Below, in pieces: positions 1-9,207 of a DNA stretch of 64,000 bases (positions are counted from its first letter, which is position 1; each line of letters begins with the position of its first letter). Both the position numbers and the translations under genes were made by a program. The stretch spans positions 10,554,001 through 10,618,000 of the forward strand of contig CM043967.1 in NCBI GenBank assembly GCA_014529385.2, written 5' to 3'. The stretch comes from Adiantum capillus-veneris. Lineage: Eukaryota > Streptophyta > Polypodiopsida > Polypodiales > Pteridaceae. Under the pieces are notes generated by a model. That model searched no databases. It saw only the letters and a program-made list of their open reading frames with translations, and was not told the origin of the DNA.

Positions 1-196
1 CCCAATAGTCTTCTAGGAGACTTAATTCTCATTGGTTTCTTTTATTAAATGTTTTTAAATTAATTAAACTAGATTTACTCTAGCTTAATTCTCATTGGTC
101 CACTTCAAGGGTCATCCAATAGAAATTGGGCACACCTTGTGGGCATCTTTCCTAGGGAGCTGACATGTGTCCCTCATTCCCTTTGTGTAAAGGGAG

Positions 197-235
<39 letters not shown>

Positions 236-612
236 CTTTATCTCTCATCCCCTACCTTTAGGGCTCGCCCCCTCCCATGTAGGGATGTGCAAAGACTTTT
301 AGGGCACACACAAAGCATCCAATTTTCCCTAGGGTTGACCTTTGGACACAACCTTTGAATTTTGGAACCTTAGCATTTTGGACGTCTTAATGGGATGAAC
401 CTTAGGGTATTTTTAGCCCATTGTTGCACATGGATCTTTTGCAGACGGCCCCCGCTTTGGATCCCTATTTTCCCTCCTTTGGATCCCTACTATGGCCGGT
501 CTGCTAGCTTAACCAATATTCTAGCTTTTTCTCCCTTGGCCTTCCCCACATTAAATGATCAGTTTAATATGAGAAAATCATTTCAGAGAATTAGATATTG
601 ATTATTATGACA
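1..612 (-). repeat. Partial LTR, gypsy family 1, cut by window edge
   Basis: This stretch aligns with 24447-25039, the outer part of the 5' LTR of element E. Shared blocks include the CTCATTGGTCCAC segment, the CTTTGTGTAAAGGG segment and the closing ATTATTATGACA. Read on the minus strand it starts TGTCATAATAA, a normal TG terminus. Base changes and small indels are frequent, so the two copies are old. A (TG)n run at 199-234 has expanded here. The sequence after 612 is not purine-rich on the minus strand, so this is not the 3' LTR of E. It is either a solo LTR or the 5' LTR of another minus-strand copy to the left. Confidence 0.75.
199..234. repeat. (TG)n microsatellite
   Basis: About 18 uninterrupted TG dinucleotides inside the partial LTR. 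The matching place in the other LTR copy (about 24650) has only a few TG units, so this is a recent local expansion. Confidence 0.95.
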
Positions 613-922
613 CAAATATTGGAGAGGATCAACCACAACCACATCGAATGGTTCAATGTCTGAAGTATAGCATGACTCATCAGATCTTGTGCTATCATCG
701 GAGTGATTTTCAAGGTCATCACTTGTGAAAAGCCAATCCATGGTAATCAAGAGTACCAAATATGCTTAATACATAGGGAAAAGTGTGAATAGTAGAGGTT
801 ATGTAAACAACAATGCTTGAAAACTAAGAGGAGTGTTGTGTGTGCAAGGAGAGAAAGCAATGGCATGTGCTTGGAAATAGTACTTCACTTTCACAAGGCC
901 CCTTATCCGGATTTTGGAAAAA

Positions 923-948
923 AGTAAACTCGGGTACCCGAGTTTACT
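923..948. repeat. Perfect 26-bp palindrome, core CGGGTACCCG
   Basis: The arm AGTAAACTCGGGT is followed directly by its exact reverse complement. A related imperfect palindrome lies about 205 bp downstream and a half-site directly follows. Chance occurrence of a perfect 26-bp palindrome is unlikely. Confidence 0.9.
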
Positions 949-1128
949 AAAATACCCGAGTTTACAACCTGACAAAAGTATCTTCGATTTTAGCACTATC
1001 ATCATAATATGCAGAGGGTACAATCATGAAATGTAGAGGAAATCTTTATAATTCTCCATAAAAGCACCTTACATGCTTTACATCCAAATTTAAAAGTAAT
1101 CCGTAATCCCCTCCGTGGTCCCTACCAA

Positions 1129-1158
1129 AAGTAAACAACTCGGGTACCCGACTTTACT
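1129..1158. repeat. Imperfect palindrome, same core
   Basis: Outer AGTAAA and TTTACT arms flank the core ACTCGGGTACCCGA. Relative to the copy at 923-948 the left arm has two extra bases and the right arm has changed near the core. Confidence 0.75.
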
Positions 1159-1205
1159 TTTTTGGCGCCGACAAAATCAACGGATCTCCTTTGTAGATGT
1201 GACTC

Positions 1206-1667
1206 TTAGCCCATTTCCACCCTTGATCCCATCTCCCGTGTTAGATATAATTGAGGCTCTCTCTCTCTGTCTCTCTCCCTCTCGGGCCCCACGCTGATTT
1301 TGTTTGGCTTATATAATATTCGTTCTTTGAGAAATGCGGCATGTTTGGTGGGATCGGCCTTGGAGAACAGTCGAGGAGAATCTTCTACAGTATCTGGTCT
1401 ACGAGGGTAAATCTTGTGCATAACTAGCTGGCCGGAGATGAGGGTGTTGAGATATATGTGCAAAGGATGGCAAGCAGATGGACGTGAGCGTGGGCAAATA
1501 GACGCAGAGCGGATCATCAAAGGCTCTGTTGTGCAGATTGGAGGGGCGGAGGGGTCGAACACTGGCACATTCTTCAGAAGCAAGTTGTAGGATTCACAGT
1601 GCTGGCATCGGATTTGCAGGCCCGTGTCCATGAAATAGTGGTCGGAGGAAACAGGAGATTCTTGCAT
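1206..1667 (-). CDS. Unrecognised open frame, possibly coding
   Basis: A 153-residue frame, visibly richer in G+C than its AT-rich surroundings. I do not recognise the product. Near the N-terminus there is a CxxC pair (RCQHCESY), and the middle is rich in Pro and Ser. The last part is an RERDRERE run produced by a GA/CT-rich stretch, so the true end may be earlier. A second overlapping frame continues to 1762. It could be a fragment of a host gene or a chance frame in a GC-richer island. No initiation or splice signal decides this. Confidence 0.25.
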   Translation of the reverse strand: MQESPVSSDHYFMDTGLQIRCQHCESYNLLLKNVPVFDPSAPPICTTEPLMIRSASICPRSRPSACHPLHIYLNTLISGQLVMHKIYPRRPDTVEDSPRLFSKADPTKHAAFLKERILYKPNKISVGPERERDREREPQLYLTREMGSRVEMG

Positions 1668-1892
1668 CCCTGGACTGTATATCGTCTCTCTACAAGTCGA
1701 TTCTTGTCATTTTGAAATAACGCCTCTCTGCATAGAAGAAAACAGGGTGAAATAATTTCCAAATATGTGAATTGGAGGCCATGGTAGGAATCTACTATGG
1801 GATGCTACCATTTTTCATTCAAAAAGCTTCACACTACAGAAGCCATCAATACGGTTTTCACTCGGTAGAGCAAGAAAAAGGAGTCCTTCCAC

Positions 1893-1970
<78 letters not shown>

Positions 1971-2890
1971 ACTCTTGCTATTGAATGCATTATTCCTTCT
2001 GAATAAGAAGAGACATGAACCTACCTTGTTGGGGGTTCACCTTTCCAAGGCATCATGTTAGAAGAGAAGATTGGCCACAAAACTTTTAATTCTCCTATGC
2101 CTTTGTAGAGCCGAATGTCGTACTCGTGGGCTGTTGCAGAGCACGAGCTAACAATTTAAGATAGCTAGTTCAAAATAGAGTGAAAAGGAAAAGTACGAGA
2201 AAGACTAAGATTGAATTTTTCAAGGAAAAACATAATAGCTTAGTTTGCTCTCAATCATGATGTAAGAGAGTAACAAGAAATCATTTTTTTAGATAAATCT
2301 AAAAATAAAATGAAATTTATTCAAAACATAGTATGTCAAAGTAGAGTCATTACTAATTGGAAAAAAAATCAAATTGAATTCTACTTTTCCTTGGGAGAGT
2401 ACACATCATGGTTTGTAATATTGTCAAATTTCAATTGCTAGCTTTGATAATTTATACTATAAAGAGGGGAGCCAATATCTTCAGGTTCTATTTTGGATTG
2501 CCCGTTCATGACTCAAAAGTTAGCTCTTATTGAGAAAGTTTTGAAGATTTTAAAAATTAAATAAATCAACACAAAGCTTCTACCATGTTATTTTGGATGG
2601 AGAAAAAGTTCTACCATGTTATTTTGAGAGAGTGTGTTGTTTTTAGTAATGTTTTATACTAAAGGATGTCAAGAATGCTCTATGAGATAGTGTGTTGCTT
2701 TTTTAGGTGGTATGTTGTGTACTATGGTGGATTAAGGATGTCAATTGCTATGTTGTGTTCGTTATGAGTAAATTATTGGCTAGATAGTGGATTTTTTAAT
2801 TGAAAAATCCAATTGCCTTTTTGTGCTAGATGTACATAGCAATTGCTTTGCTCTTCTAATCCATCTTATAATAGATTTGGTGGTCTCACT
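1668..2890. other. AT-rich unassigned DNA
   Basis: Apart from the (GA)n tract I see no gene, LTR end or tandem array. Base composition turns strongly AT-rich from about 2160 onward. It forms the left flank of the plus-strand gypsy remnant C. Confidence 0.6.
1895..1968. repeat. (GA)n microsatellite
   Basis: A pure purine-strand run of 37 GA units. The Arg/Glu frame spanning it is an artefact of the repeat. Confidence 0.97.
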
Positions 2891-3479
2891 CGATAATCAA
2901 ATTGCTCGGAAAGATTTGCTCAGACATTGGAACTCCTCCAAACGAAACCTAGATGTACGACAACCTCAATTGAGGAGATGTAATATTTGTGGAGGGGATC
3001 ATCCCACTCCATGGTATAGAACTCAACCAAAGTTGCAACAAATGCTAGGACAACAATCGCATCTTCTAAACAATGGTAGAGTGGTAGTCAACTACGCTCA
3101 ACCAATGTATGTGCCACAACCCATGAGAAATCGATACTCCGATGCAAATACACTCATGTTCATACCCAATCATCAGGAGTATGGTTTAAAGAACATCCTC
3201 ACAAGGCAAGAACAAACATCGGCTAGATCACCAACTATGAAACAAGAAGGTTCATGTTATGAAGGTGGAGGTGATCATTGGGCACAAAGTTGTCCAAACA
3301 AGGGTCCACAAATAGAATTATTTGGATTCTGTGAACGTCGTGGAAGAGACCATCTTTGTCAAAACTGTGCTAAGAATCTAGACTACAAGGGGCAAGCAAC
3401 AATGAATGTTGTAGGCATGATGCCTTCTTCAAGCGGATCCGTGGTAGAACCCGTCATTACTTTAAAGGTAATGACTTGA
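2787..3479 (+). pseudogene. Gag zinc-knuckle region (element C)
   Basis: The frame carries RRCNICGGDHPT, then CYEGGGDHWAQSCP, then CERRGRDHLCQNC. These are degraded versions of the CX2CX3HX4C knuckles that are intact in element A (CDKCGGDHWLRDCP). One or more ligand Cys is lost in the later copies (CYEG, CERR). The first 45 or so residues are hydrophobic and probably flanking DNA read in frame. The segment joins the 3531-4220 frame after one stop at about 3477. Capsid sequence is missing upstream. Confidence 0.6.
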
Positions 3480-3530
3480 GCTCAAGCTTAGGAAGCAACC
3501 AAAAATGCAATAGTTGAGGAGGAACCCACA

Positions 3531-4220
3531 TTGCCCCCTCAAACAGAAATTGAGGACATATCGGTGAGAACCGAAATAAAATCTTGGAAAGCCAAAAGGG
3601 ACAAAATAAAAGCAAAGAGGATACATGAGAAATATGCTTTGGAAACTAAACTGAATCAAATAAAAGAACAACTTAGACAAGAGAAAGAAAGCAAGAAAAT
3701 AGCAAAGGGACCTAAAGAGTCAAAGACTAACTCGGGAGGTTCAGTTTTGGTCGACAAAGTCTTTGAACCTTTAGCTACAATTTTGAAGGCCTATGAAGCT
3801 AGGCTAAAACCCAATCAAACCCAAGAGGATAGATGGCCGATATATCCTCATCTAGGGTATGAAAAAGAGAGGTTGCAAATGTGCAAGGAGCTCATCTGGA
3901 CGGACCAAGATCTTATGGAACCACATATTCCAAATGCTCCAAAAACGGAGGTGCTAATCCACAAAATAATCCAGGAATTGGAGAGCCATCGTATTGTAAA
4001 TAGAGACCAGGATGAGCCAAAAGTTGAGACACCTCTAGATACAAGGGAAGTAGCCAATATCACAGATGGGGTGGGTTCACAAGAAGTGATGCCAATTCTG
4101 GAGGTAGAAGAACCGTGGTCACAATCCTTATGGGAATCGATCAGAAACCAAAAAGATGGTAGTGCTGCTTTACAGTCAGCACATATCCCTGAGATAAATA
4201 TGGATCACAAATTTTCCTAG
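3531..4220 (+). pseudogene. Gag C-terminal coiled segment (element C)
   Basis: A Lys/Glu-rich helical stretch (residues about 20-70) is followed by VLVDKVFEPLATILKAYEAR and NQTQEDRW. The same block occurs in element A (13729-14073) as VLADKVNEQLDALLKAYESR with NQTQEQRW, and in element B (38712-38954). Conservation of this block in three diverged copies shows it is a real protein region of family 2, probably a gag or gag-protease linker. Its biochemical role is unknown to me. Confidence 0.65.
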
Positions 4221-4375
4221 GGGATATATGATCTCTATATGGGGATGTCGGGTCTGTCGCATCTGAAGAGAGTAAACCACGCTCTCTACAGGCTTTGCCA
4301 TCTTTTATAGGAGAACTTGAAACAAAATCGGAGGTTAAAATGGTACCTTTTCAGTGAAAAGCCACACCAAAAATA

Positions 4376-4681
4376 TTGGATACCAAGAGCTTGCACGAAT
4401 CAATGTCTTCTCCTATACAATGCACACGTTATCTCTTAGAGCTACTAAAAATTAGGCTGCATCTATGGGGCCAAATGGGTAAACACCTGGAAAAGATAGG
4501 ATTGAAAATCCCTTCACATGACCAGCTTGTAGATGAAAACATAGATGAAAATTCTCCTAAGAAGCCACAGACAAAGCCAATACCAATAAATATGGTGGGT
4601 GACTACTGTGAAGGAGAAGAAGGAAACACCATCTTACCACTTAGAGTACAAAGGAGTAAAGATGGTTTCTATATTAGATAG
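4376..4681 (+). pseudogene. Pre-protease segment (element C)
   Basis: Matches the B segment at 38077-38583. Shared features are a helical stretch (LLELLKIRLHLW against LAELLRLWPNMW), then PIPINMVGDYCEGEEGNT against PIPLNKVGEYCEGEDGNT. In both elements this lies directly upstream of the protease Asp motif. The frame shifts near 4660, and the protease motif continues in another frame from 4662. Confidence 0.65.
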
Positions 4682-4754
4682 TGGGGCAGGAATTGCCATT
4701 GCAACCAAAGAAAATATGGAAAAGATGGGAAAATCTTGCTCTAAGAAACTGTAA
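4662..4754 (+). pseudogene. Aspartic protease active-site fragment (C)
   Basis: A short frame encodes VSILDSGAGIAIATKE, the flap-preceding active-site region of a retropepsin, with the catalytic Asp codon at 4677-4679. Element B has the near-identical KAILDSGAGVAIATKE. The frame ends at a stop soon afterwards, where the 2 kb interruption begins. The matching C-terminal half of the domain resumes near 6870. Confidence 0.7.
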
Positions 4755-5227
4755 TGTACCCAACATTTTTCAATAAAAGTATTTCATTTACTTTGTAAAT
4801 ATTTAAGGCTCGCTTTTTGTTAAGGCATAAAGCGTTCAAACGGAACAATTGGACCAAAAATCGGACTCTTGAACTATCAATCATGTTCTTTATTCACTTG
4901 GAAACAATAGGTTGATATGGAAACTTAACCCTCAGGTCTATTAACAAAGATAAGAGTTGATCCTAAAGAAAGAAGGAGTATTTTTAGGAAGGAGAGAGGA
5001 AAAAAAGAGTATTTTCAGAAAAGAAGAGGAGGGAGTCAAGTTTAGAGTTCTTGTCTTGGAAGCCAAGCTTCTTCTAAAATTAGAGAATCGAAATTGCGCA
5101 TCAGAATGCTTGATGGAAAATAAATAAATAAATAAATATATATATATATTTGGGAGCCGCGAACGTACGCGAACTTATCTTTTTGTTTTTTGCTATTCTT
5201 AGCTTGTGCTTTTGGCTGTTAAGAGCC

Positions 5228-5236
5228 TATATAAAG
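5228..5236 (+). promoter_or_regulatory. TATA box candidate
   Basis: TATATAAAG, followed by a pyrimidine-rich stretch (CCCCCCTTCTCTCACTTTC) as often found near plant start sites. The first in-frame ATG downstream is at 5358. The context would suit an LTR U3/R junction or a gene promoter. Confidence 0.5.
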
Positions 5237-5357
5237 GCCCCCCTTCTCTCACTTTCAGACACACCCATCTCCATCTCCAACTCCCTCTTTACCATCATCG
5301 TGTTACTCTTCGGATTCTTGAGTTCTCTCTCTCACTTTCTCTTTTCTCTACCTTGAT

Positions 5358-5663
5358 ATGATGGCCCCGAAGCGAGTGACTCAAAGCTCTAAGGATGCTC
5401 CTGACGTTCCACCTCCAAGGAATGTGCAAAAGAAGGTATCATCTACTCCAATCATAACCCAAACGGAGGTATTGACTCCTAAAGAAGTTGAAGCCGTCCA
5501 ATCTCCAACACGGGAGGTAATCGAACATGCCGCTAATCCGGTAAGACAAATTTATACTTTTACATTGCTATTCAAGTTGACTTGGGAAGCTAAACATAGG
5601 GATTCCCTTAAACTGTCCAAGAAACGTGATTTTATCACAAAAAACAAACATATGTTTTCATAG
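5358..5663 (+). CDS. Small Pro/Thr/Lys frame with donor-like site
   Basis: The frame begins MMAPKRVTQSSKDAP and continues PPPRNVQKKV, low complexity and basic, as in the disordered N-terminus of a gag or nuclear protein. At 5541 the sequence reads GTAAGA, a consensus-like 5' splice donor. An exon 5358-5540 would be 61 codons in phase 0. A candidate acceptor TATTCAG lies at about 6544-6550. After 5541 the frame becomes AT-rich and intron-like. Product not recognised, and expression is unproven. Confidence 0.35.
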   Translation: MMAPKRVTQSSKDAPDVPPPRNVQKKVSSTPIITQTEVLTPKEVEAVQSPTREVIEHAANPVRQIYTFTLLFKLTWEAKHRDSLKLSKKRDFITKNKHMFS

Positions 5664-5838
5664 ATTAGTGAAAGAACTATTTGATAAGTTGTCATTGTTT
5701 GTTAAATTACTATTGCTAGATAAATTGTTATTGTTTTGATAAGTTGTTATTGATTGATATGAAGAGTTGGTTGATCATGTTTTAAGAATCACTTAAAGAG
5801 AATAATTATTGAAATAATATCTTTTGTTTCTCATAAAT

Positions 5839-6050
5839 AGCGAGATGCATCGCGTGTAGCGAGATGATCCGTGGTTAGCGAAGATTAAGCTAAGGTTATC
5901 GGTTTTCTTTTGTTCCTCGCAGTTAGCCGGATGCCTCGGGGGTAGCGGGATGCCTTGTGGTTAGCAAGGTGCCTTACGATTTGCACGATGCCTGGCGGGT
6001 AGCGGGATACATGGTGGGTAGCAGGATGCCCCACGGTTAGCGAGATGGGA
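5839..6050. repeat. 19-bp degenerate minisatellite
   Basis: About nine units of roughly AGCGGGATGCCTCGCGGTT, interrupted once near 5885-5930. Unit length is 19-20 bp with G/A and C/T variation. The array is GC-richer than its flanks. Confidence 0.8.
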
Positions 6051-6742
6051 AGGTTGCGCAATTTGCGGTTAGCAAATAAATCCTTTGCAAAGGCTCTGTT
6101 GGTTAGACAGAGAAAGTTCACGGGTAGTGACAAACTCATAAGAAATTGAAAATGTTATTTTTGTTGAAATATAGGATTGTCTTCATTAGGCCTTGCTTGA
6201 ATTGTTTTGGTATTGTTTGAAGGGCTGTATAATAGAACTTGTGTTTGGAATTAGTTAAGAACACTATTTGTATATGTAAAACAGTGTGTTAGTAATTAGA
6301 AAACAAGTAAAAAGTCTGAGTGTGGGATTGAAAGTGGAGGCTGGCTCAAGTTGCCAGTCAAGGATGGGTGGTCTCGATTAGTCGGGAAACTCTCCACCCC
6401 CTCTTATTAAGAGAAGCAAAATTAGAAACTCATTGTGCCAAGAGTCGAAATGTCCCAAATATATGTGCCCCTGAAAGCTATGGACCGATTAGTTGGGCGC
6501 TTTTCACAAGATTACTAGTTAGTTTACACTTGTCTCATACTGTATTCAGGGTTTTTGAATGGCAGCCGTGCCTCTTAAAGGTTGGGAAAAAGTCGTTGCT
6601 GATGGATTCTAAATATGTAAATAGGATTTTATCTTTATGTTAGGAAATAGCTTCCATTAGAATCCTTGATTTATCGACCTGGCCTATGGTGTATGACCCT
6701 TATAACCACAAACATGATGGATAGAGGACTTCCTCTTTTCTC

Positions 6743-7135
6743 TTGCTCGTATCTACTTTGTGGAAATGGACTAGGGTGTCGTCAACGGAAAAGGAAAATA
6801 AAGGAAGGCCATCTATCAAGTCGCCCCAATCTTCTCGCGATTGGGGACCTCACAAAAAAACACGGTTGAAATTGCAATTAGCGGATCGTTACTTGGAGAA
6901 ACCGATTGGAATATTAGAACAAATCATTGTATCCTCGTGTGACATAGAGTATGAGCACAACTTTGCCATGATGAATTTTGACAAGAGCAGCAATGTTGAC
7001 ATCATATTGGACAGACTATTCATGCGCCAACTCAAAATGGTACAAGACTGGGGCTATGACTATACCTACTTGAGACACAAAGAGGTCACAACAAAAATTA
7101 GTGTCAAAGATCATAGTTATAGAGATGTAGACTGA
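6743..7135 (+). pseudogene. Protease C-terminal half (element C)
   Basis: From about residue 40 the frame reads LKLQLADRYLEKPIGILE, then IILDRLFMRQLKMVQDWGYD and YLRHKEVTTKI. Element B has LQLADGFMEKPLGLLEKV and IILGRPFMRQLKMVQEWGYD at the same place. ILGRPF is the usual closing motif of plant Ty3/gypsy proteases. Here it reads ILDRLF, so the Gly and Pro are lost. The first 40 residues belong to the insertion. Confidence 0.7.
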
Positions 7136-7530
7136 ACCTCGGAGGAAGAATTACACTCCACAATTGAAGAGAAAAAGGAGGTACCTCCTTGGTTGCAAAG
7201 CAAGGCGCATATTTGTGTGTGCGGAGCTTTGGAGTGTGGAAGTCTTAGAAAGGAATATTGCATCCTAGAGCGTTGAATAGAAGATGAAGCTTATATTAAG
7301 GAACCATTCCCAGAGGAGTTATTAGAACCTTTTGGATGGGATCAAATACTGACGACTCTTGATGTTTGCGTAAATGAGGCAACCAACACCAAATTTTTTG
7401 ATGAAGATGGCTATGATATAACTCCCTTATTTGCAATAAAGGTGTTGAAGGAAGATAATGAAGTTTGTGAGTGTGCAAGCAGAAAGGGTGAGACAGTGGC
7501 TACAACTTGGAGCATAAGGCAAAATTAAAA
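7136..7530 (+). pseudogene. Acidic linker after protease (element C)
   Basis: Not open as a single frame. The codons between stops spell LQSKAHICVCGALECGSLRKEY, EPFPEELLEPFGWDQIL and KFFDEDGYDI. These match B at 37358-37700, which has EPFPEDALEPLEWEHIL and KFCDKDGYDV. This region links protease to reverse transcriptase in B. In C no reverse transcriptase follows. Confidence 0.6.
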
Positions 7531-7752
7531 ATGAAGGAGGCAGAGCAACCACGAGAATATGTCATCATTGACATACCTGAAGAATTGACAAGAGCTGTTC
7601 AAAGAAGTCGACTCCAAAAAAGTGCAAATGAAAGTAGATAAAGAATAAAAGTTTCCAAGTTCAACGTCAAATGTTCAAAAAATGCAAGATGAAAAGAAGA
7701 ACAGGGACAAGGAAGAAGATCGGCTATCTCCTACGATGATCAAATTCAGCAT

Positions 7753-8319
7753 ATGCGGAGAAACATGACTCAAAATCACATGTTTAGTTGTGATACAAAA
7801 GCAAAAAAGAATCTAATGACTTATGGAACATGGATCATGACGAGAAAGCCACCAATCACTGAGCTAGAGGAGATCATGTACACATGTTCAAAAATGCCAA
7901 TTCCTAGCTTTGACGTGGCAGAAGCCGTACTCAAGTTGAGTAGTACTGGGGAGTACAAGGATAGTTTCCACATAATTGAATCCCATCATACCAAAGAGAG
8001 TCTGATCCTGGCAGAAAGTTGGAAGAACATCTTCTTTCGACAACAATCAAAAGCATCAACAATGACAACGGTAAGACTCCATGAAGCTTCTCAAATCCAT
8101 GCAGAGAAGAAATTGCCAACCATCGCGGAAAAAGGTATAGCAAAGCTAAGTACTGTAGTATATCAAACTCGCAAGATGACTTTACCTCCCGCGAAGCCAC
8201 TACACCAAGATCCAAACCATCAACAATGCAATGGAGACCAAAGCAAAAAGTCTATCAACCAAAGTTTCCATCACAAAAAAGCATCCAAAAGAAGCCAAAG
8301 AAAATCAACCAAGTGCTAG
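7753..8319 (+). pseudogene. Unrecognised frame of element C
   Basis: A 188-residue frame. Its middle, MPIPSFDVAEAVLKLSSTGE and ILAESWKNIFFRQQSK, looks like true coding sequence but I do not recognise it. The C-terminal third turns into Gln/Lys/Ser-rich sequence, and reading continues in another frame at 8226-8507. It occupies the place where reverse transcriptase and integrase would be expected. It may be a replacement ORF or the flank of a deletion. Confidence 0.4.
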
Positions 8320-9207
8320 TATCCAAAGAGCACATCCAAGTCAAAGACCCAGTTTGGATACATGAAGCACAAGTTCAGCCTCAACAACAAAAAGTGACAC
8401 GGTGGATAGCATCAAATGACTTAATCATTGCTCAGGGCTACTTCCATGGAAACATTAAAGTTTGGGCCAAAAAGCCTAAATTAAAAGCCTGGATCTACTC
8501 ACCTTAAGCAGCTTGCGCTGCAAAGACAAAATGGAACTATCAATGAAAGACAAACAACTCAAGTAGGAGAAAGAAAGAAAAAAAAAGACATAAGAAAAGA
8601 CCTTCCAAGAAGCAACGCAACAAGTATGGGTACCAAAGGCAGACTTCAATTGAGCTACCCAACCCAGATATATACAACAATGAATGATTCCATTGACGCT
8701 ACTCAAAGCACAAGATTTTATGAAGGTAACACTCTAACATGGTTACCAAAAGTTGTAGCTCAATCTCGAACAACCAAGAGAAATCATGCAGCACAAGCTT
8801 CTACCCAAAGGCAAACAATGACAACCAAAATCCAACGGAATCCAATTGCAACCAAGGCTGCTACAATCTCTAGATGGATACCTCATCATCAACTCCAAAA
8901 TCAAGGCTTCTACAAAGGAAATAATTAGTTATGGATGTCGAAGCCTAGTGTCCGTCAAATTATAGAAGAAGGTAAAATGTCAAAGACGGTCACACAAGGA
9001 CCAAAAACAAGATGGGTTCCAAAATTGCTAGTGAAAACTCAATCACAAAGAACTCACACACAGATTCAACCGCTTCTCATGCGAGATAAAGCAAAGTCTA
9101 CATCAGTCACTCGACAAGCAAGTCAAGAGAAGCCAACATATGCCAACCTGCTCGACAAAATGGTGTCATCCAAACACCAACACAATGGAAGAGGCCTAAA
9201 TTTCTAG
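8226..9207 (+). pseudogene. Lys/Gln-rich tail with W-I/V-P-K motifs
   Basis: Three consecutive frames (8226-8507, 8626-8928, 8935-9207), broken by a few stops, form one low-complexity Lys/Gln/Thr/Ser-rich segment. Short aromatic motifs recur about every 25-35 residues: QWRPK, VYQPK, RWIASN, VWAKK, TWLPK, RWIPHH, RWVPK, and QGFYKGN-like repeats. A related tail closes the pol region of B (32638-33051: RIWIPK twice). It is probably a linear-motif repeat domain of family 2. Function unknown. Confidence 0.5.

Larger units (their letters stand above)
613..1205. other. Unassigned DNA with two related palindromes
   Basis: No gene is supported here. The notable content is a perfect 26-bp palindrome at 923-948 (outer arms AGTAAACTCGGG, core CGGGTACCCG), a half copy at about 953-965 and an imperfect second palindrome at about 1129-1158 with the same core. 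A T-run lies beside each palindrome in opposite orientations. Short open frames here are low-complexity and look like chance. Confidence 0.6.
4755..6865 (+). mobile_element. 2 kb insertion splitting the protease of C
   Basis: The two halves of the family 2 protease, adjacent in B, are separated here by about 2.1 kb of unrelated DNA. The insert holds a TATA box at 5228, a small frame at 5358-5540 ending at a GTAAGA donor-like site and a 19-bp minisatellite at 5839-6050. A later stretch near 6550-6850 encodes scattered peptides such as LKGWEKVVADG and AYGVYDPYNHKHDG. No PBS, polypurine tract or clear terminal repeat was found, so it could be a solo LTR with flank, an element end or a gene fragment. 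Confidence 0.5.
2891..9207 (+). mobile_element. Element C: gypsy family 2 remnant, no RT
   Basis: A plus-strand relative of elements A and B. In order it holds gag zinc-knuckle remnants, the coiled gag C-terminus, a protease with its Asp motif, a 2 kb interruption, the C-terminal half of the protease, an acidic linker, an unrecognised segment and a Lys/Gln-rich tail with W-I/V-P-K-like motifs. No LTR, capsid, reverse transcriptase, RNase H or integrase is recognisable, although B has these between the protease linker and the tail. C is either an internally deleted copy or a non-autonomous derivative. Boundaries are approximate, set by where similarity to A/B protein segments starts and stops. 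Confidence 0.65.

Noticed and set aside
1-612. Partial LTR as the 3' LTR of element E
   Set aside because: The inner side on the minus strand (613 onward) has no polypurine tract, and the intervening elements do not form a continuous E interior.
1772-1984. Arg/Glu-repeat protein
   Set aside because: Entirely produced by the (GA)n microsatellite.
6824-6846. 8-bp stem hairpin CCCCAATC/GATTGGGG as a terminator
   Set aside because: Single short hairpin in plant DNA with no T-run or gene end; chance is likely.
7753-8319. RT or integrase of element C
   Set aside because: No YxDD, MPFGL, HHCC or DDE motif could be found in any frame here.
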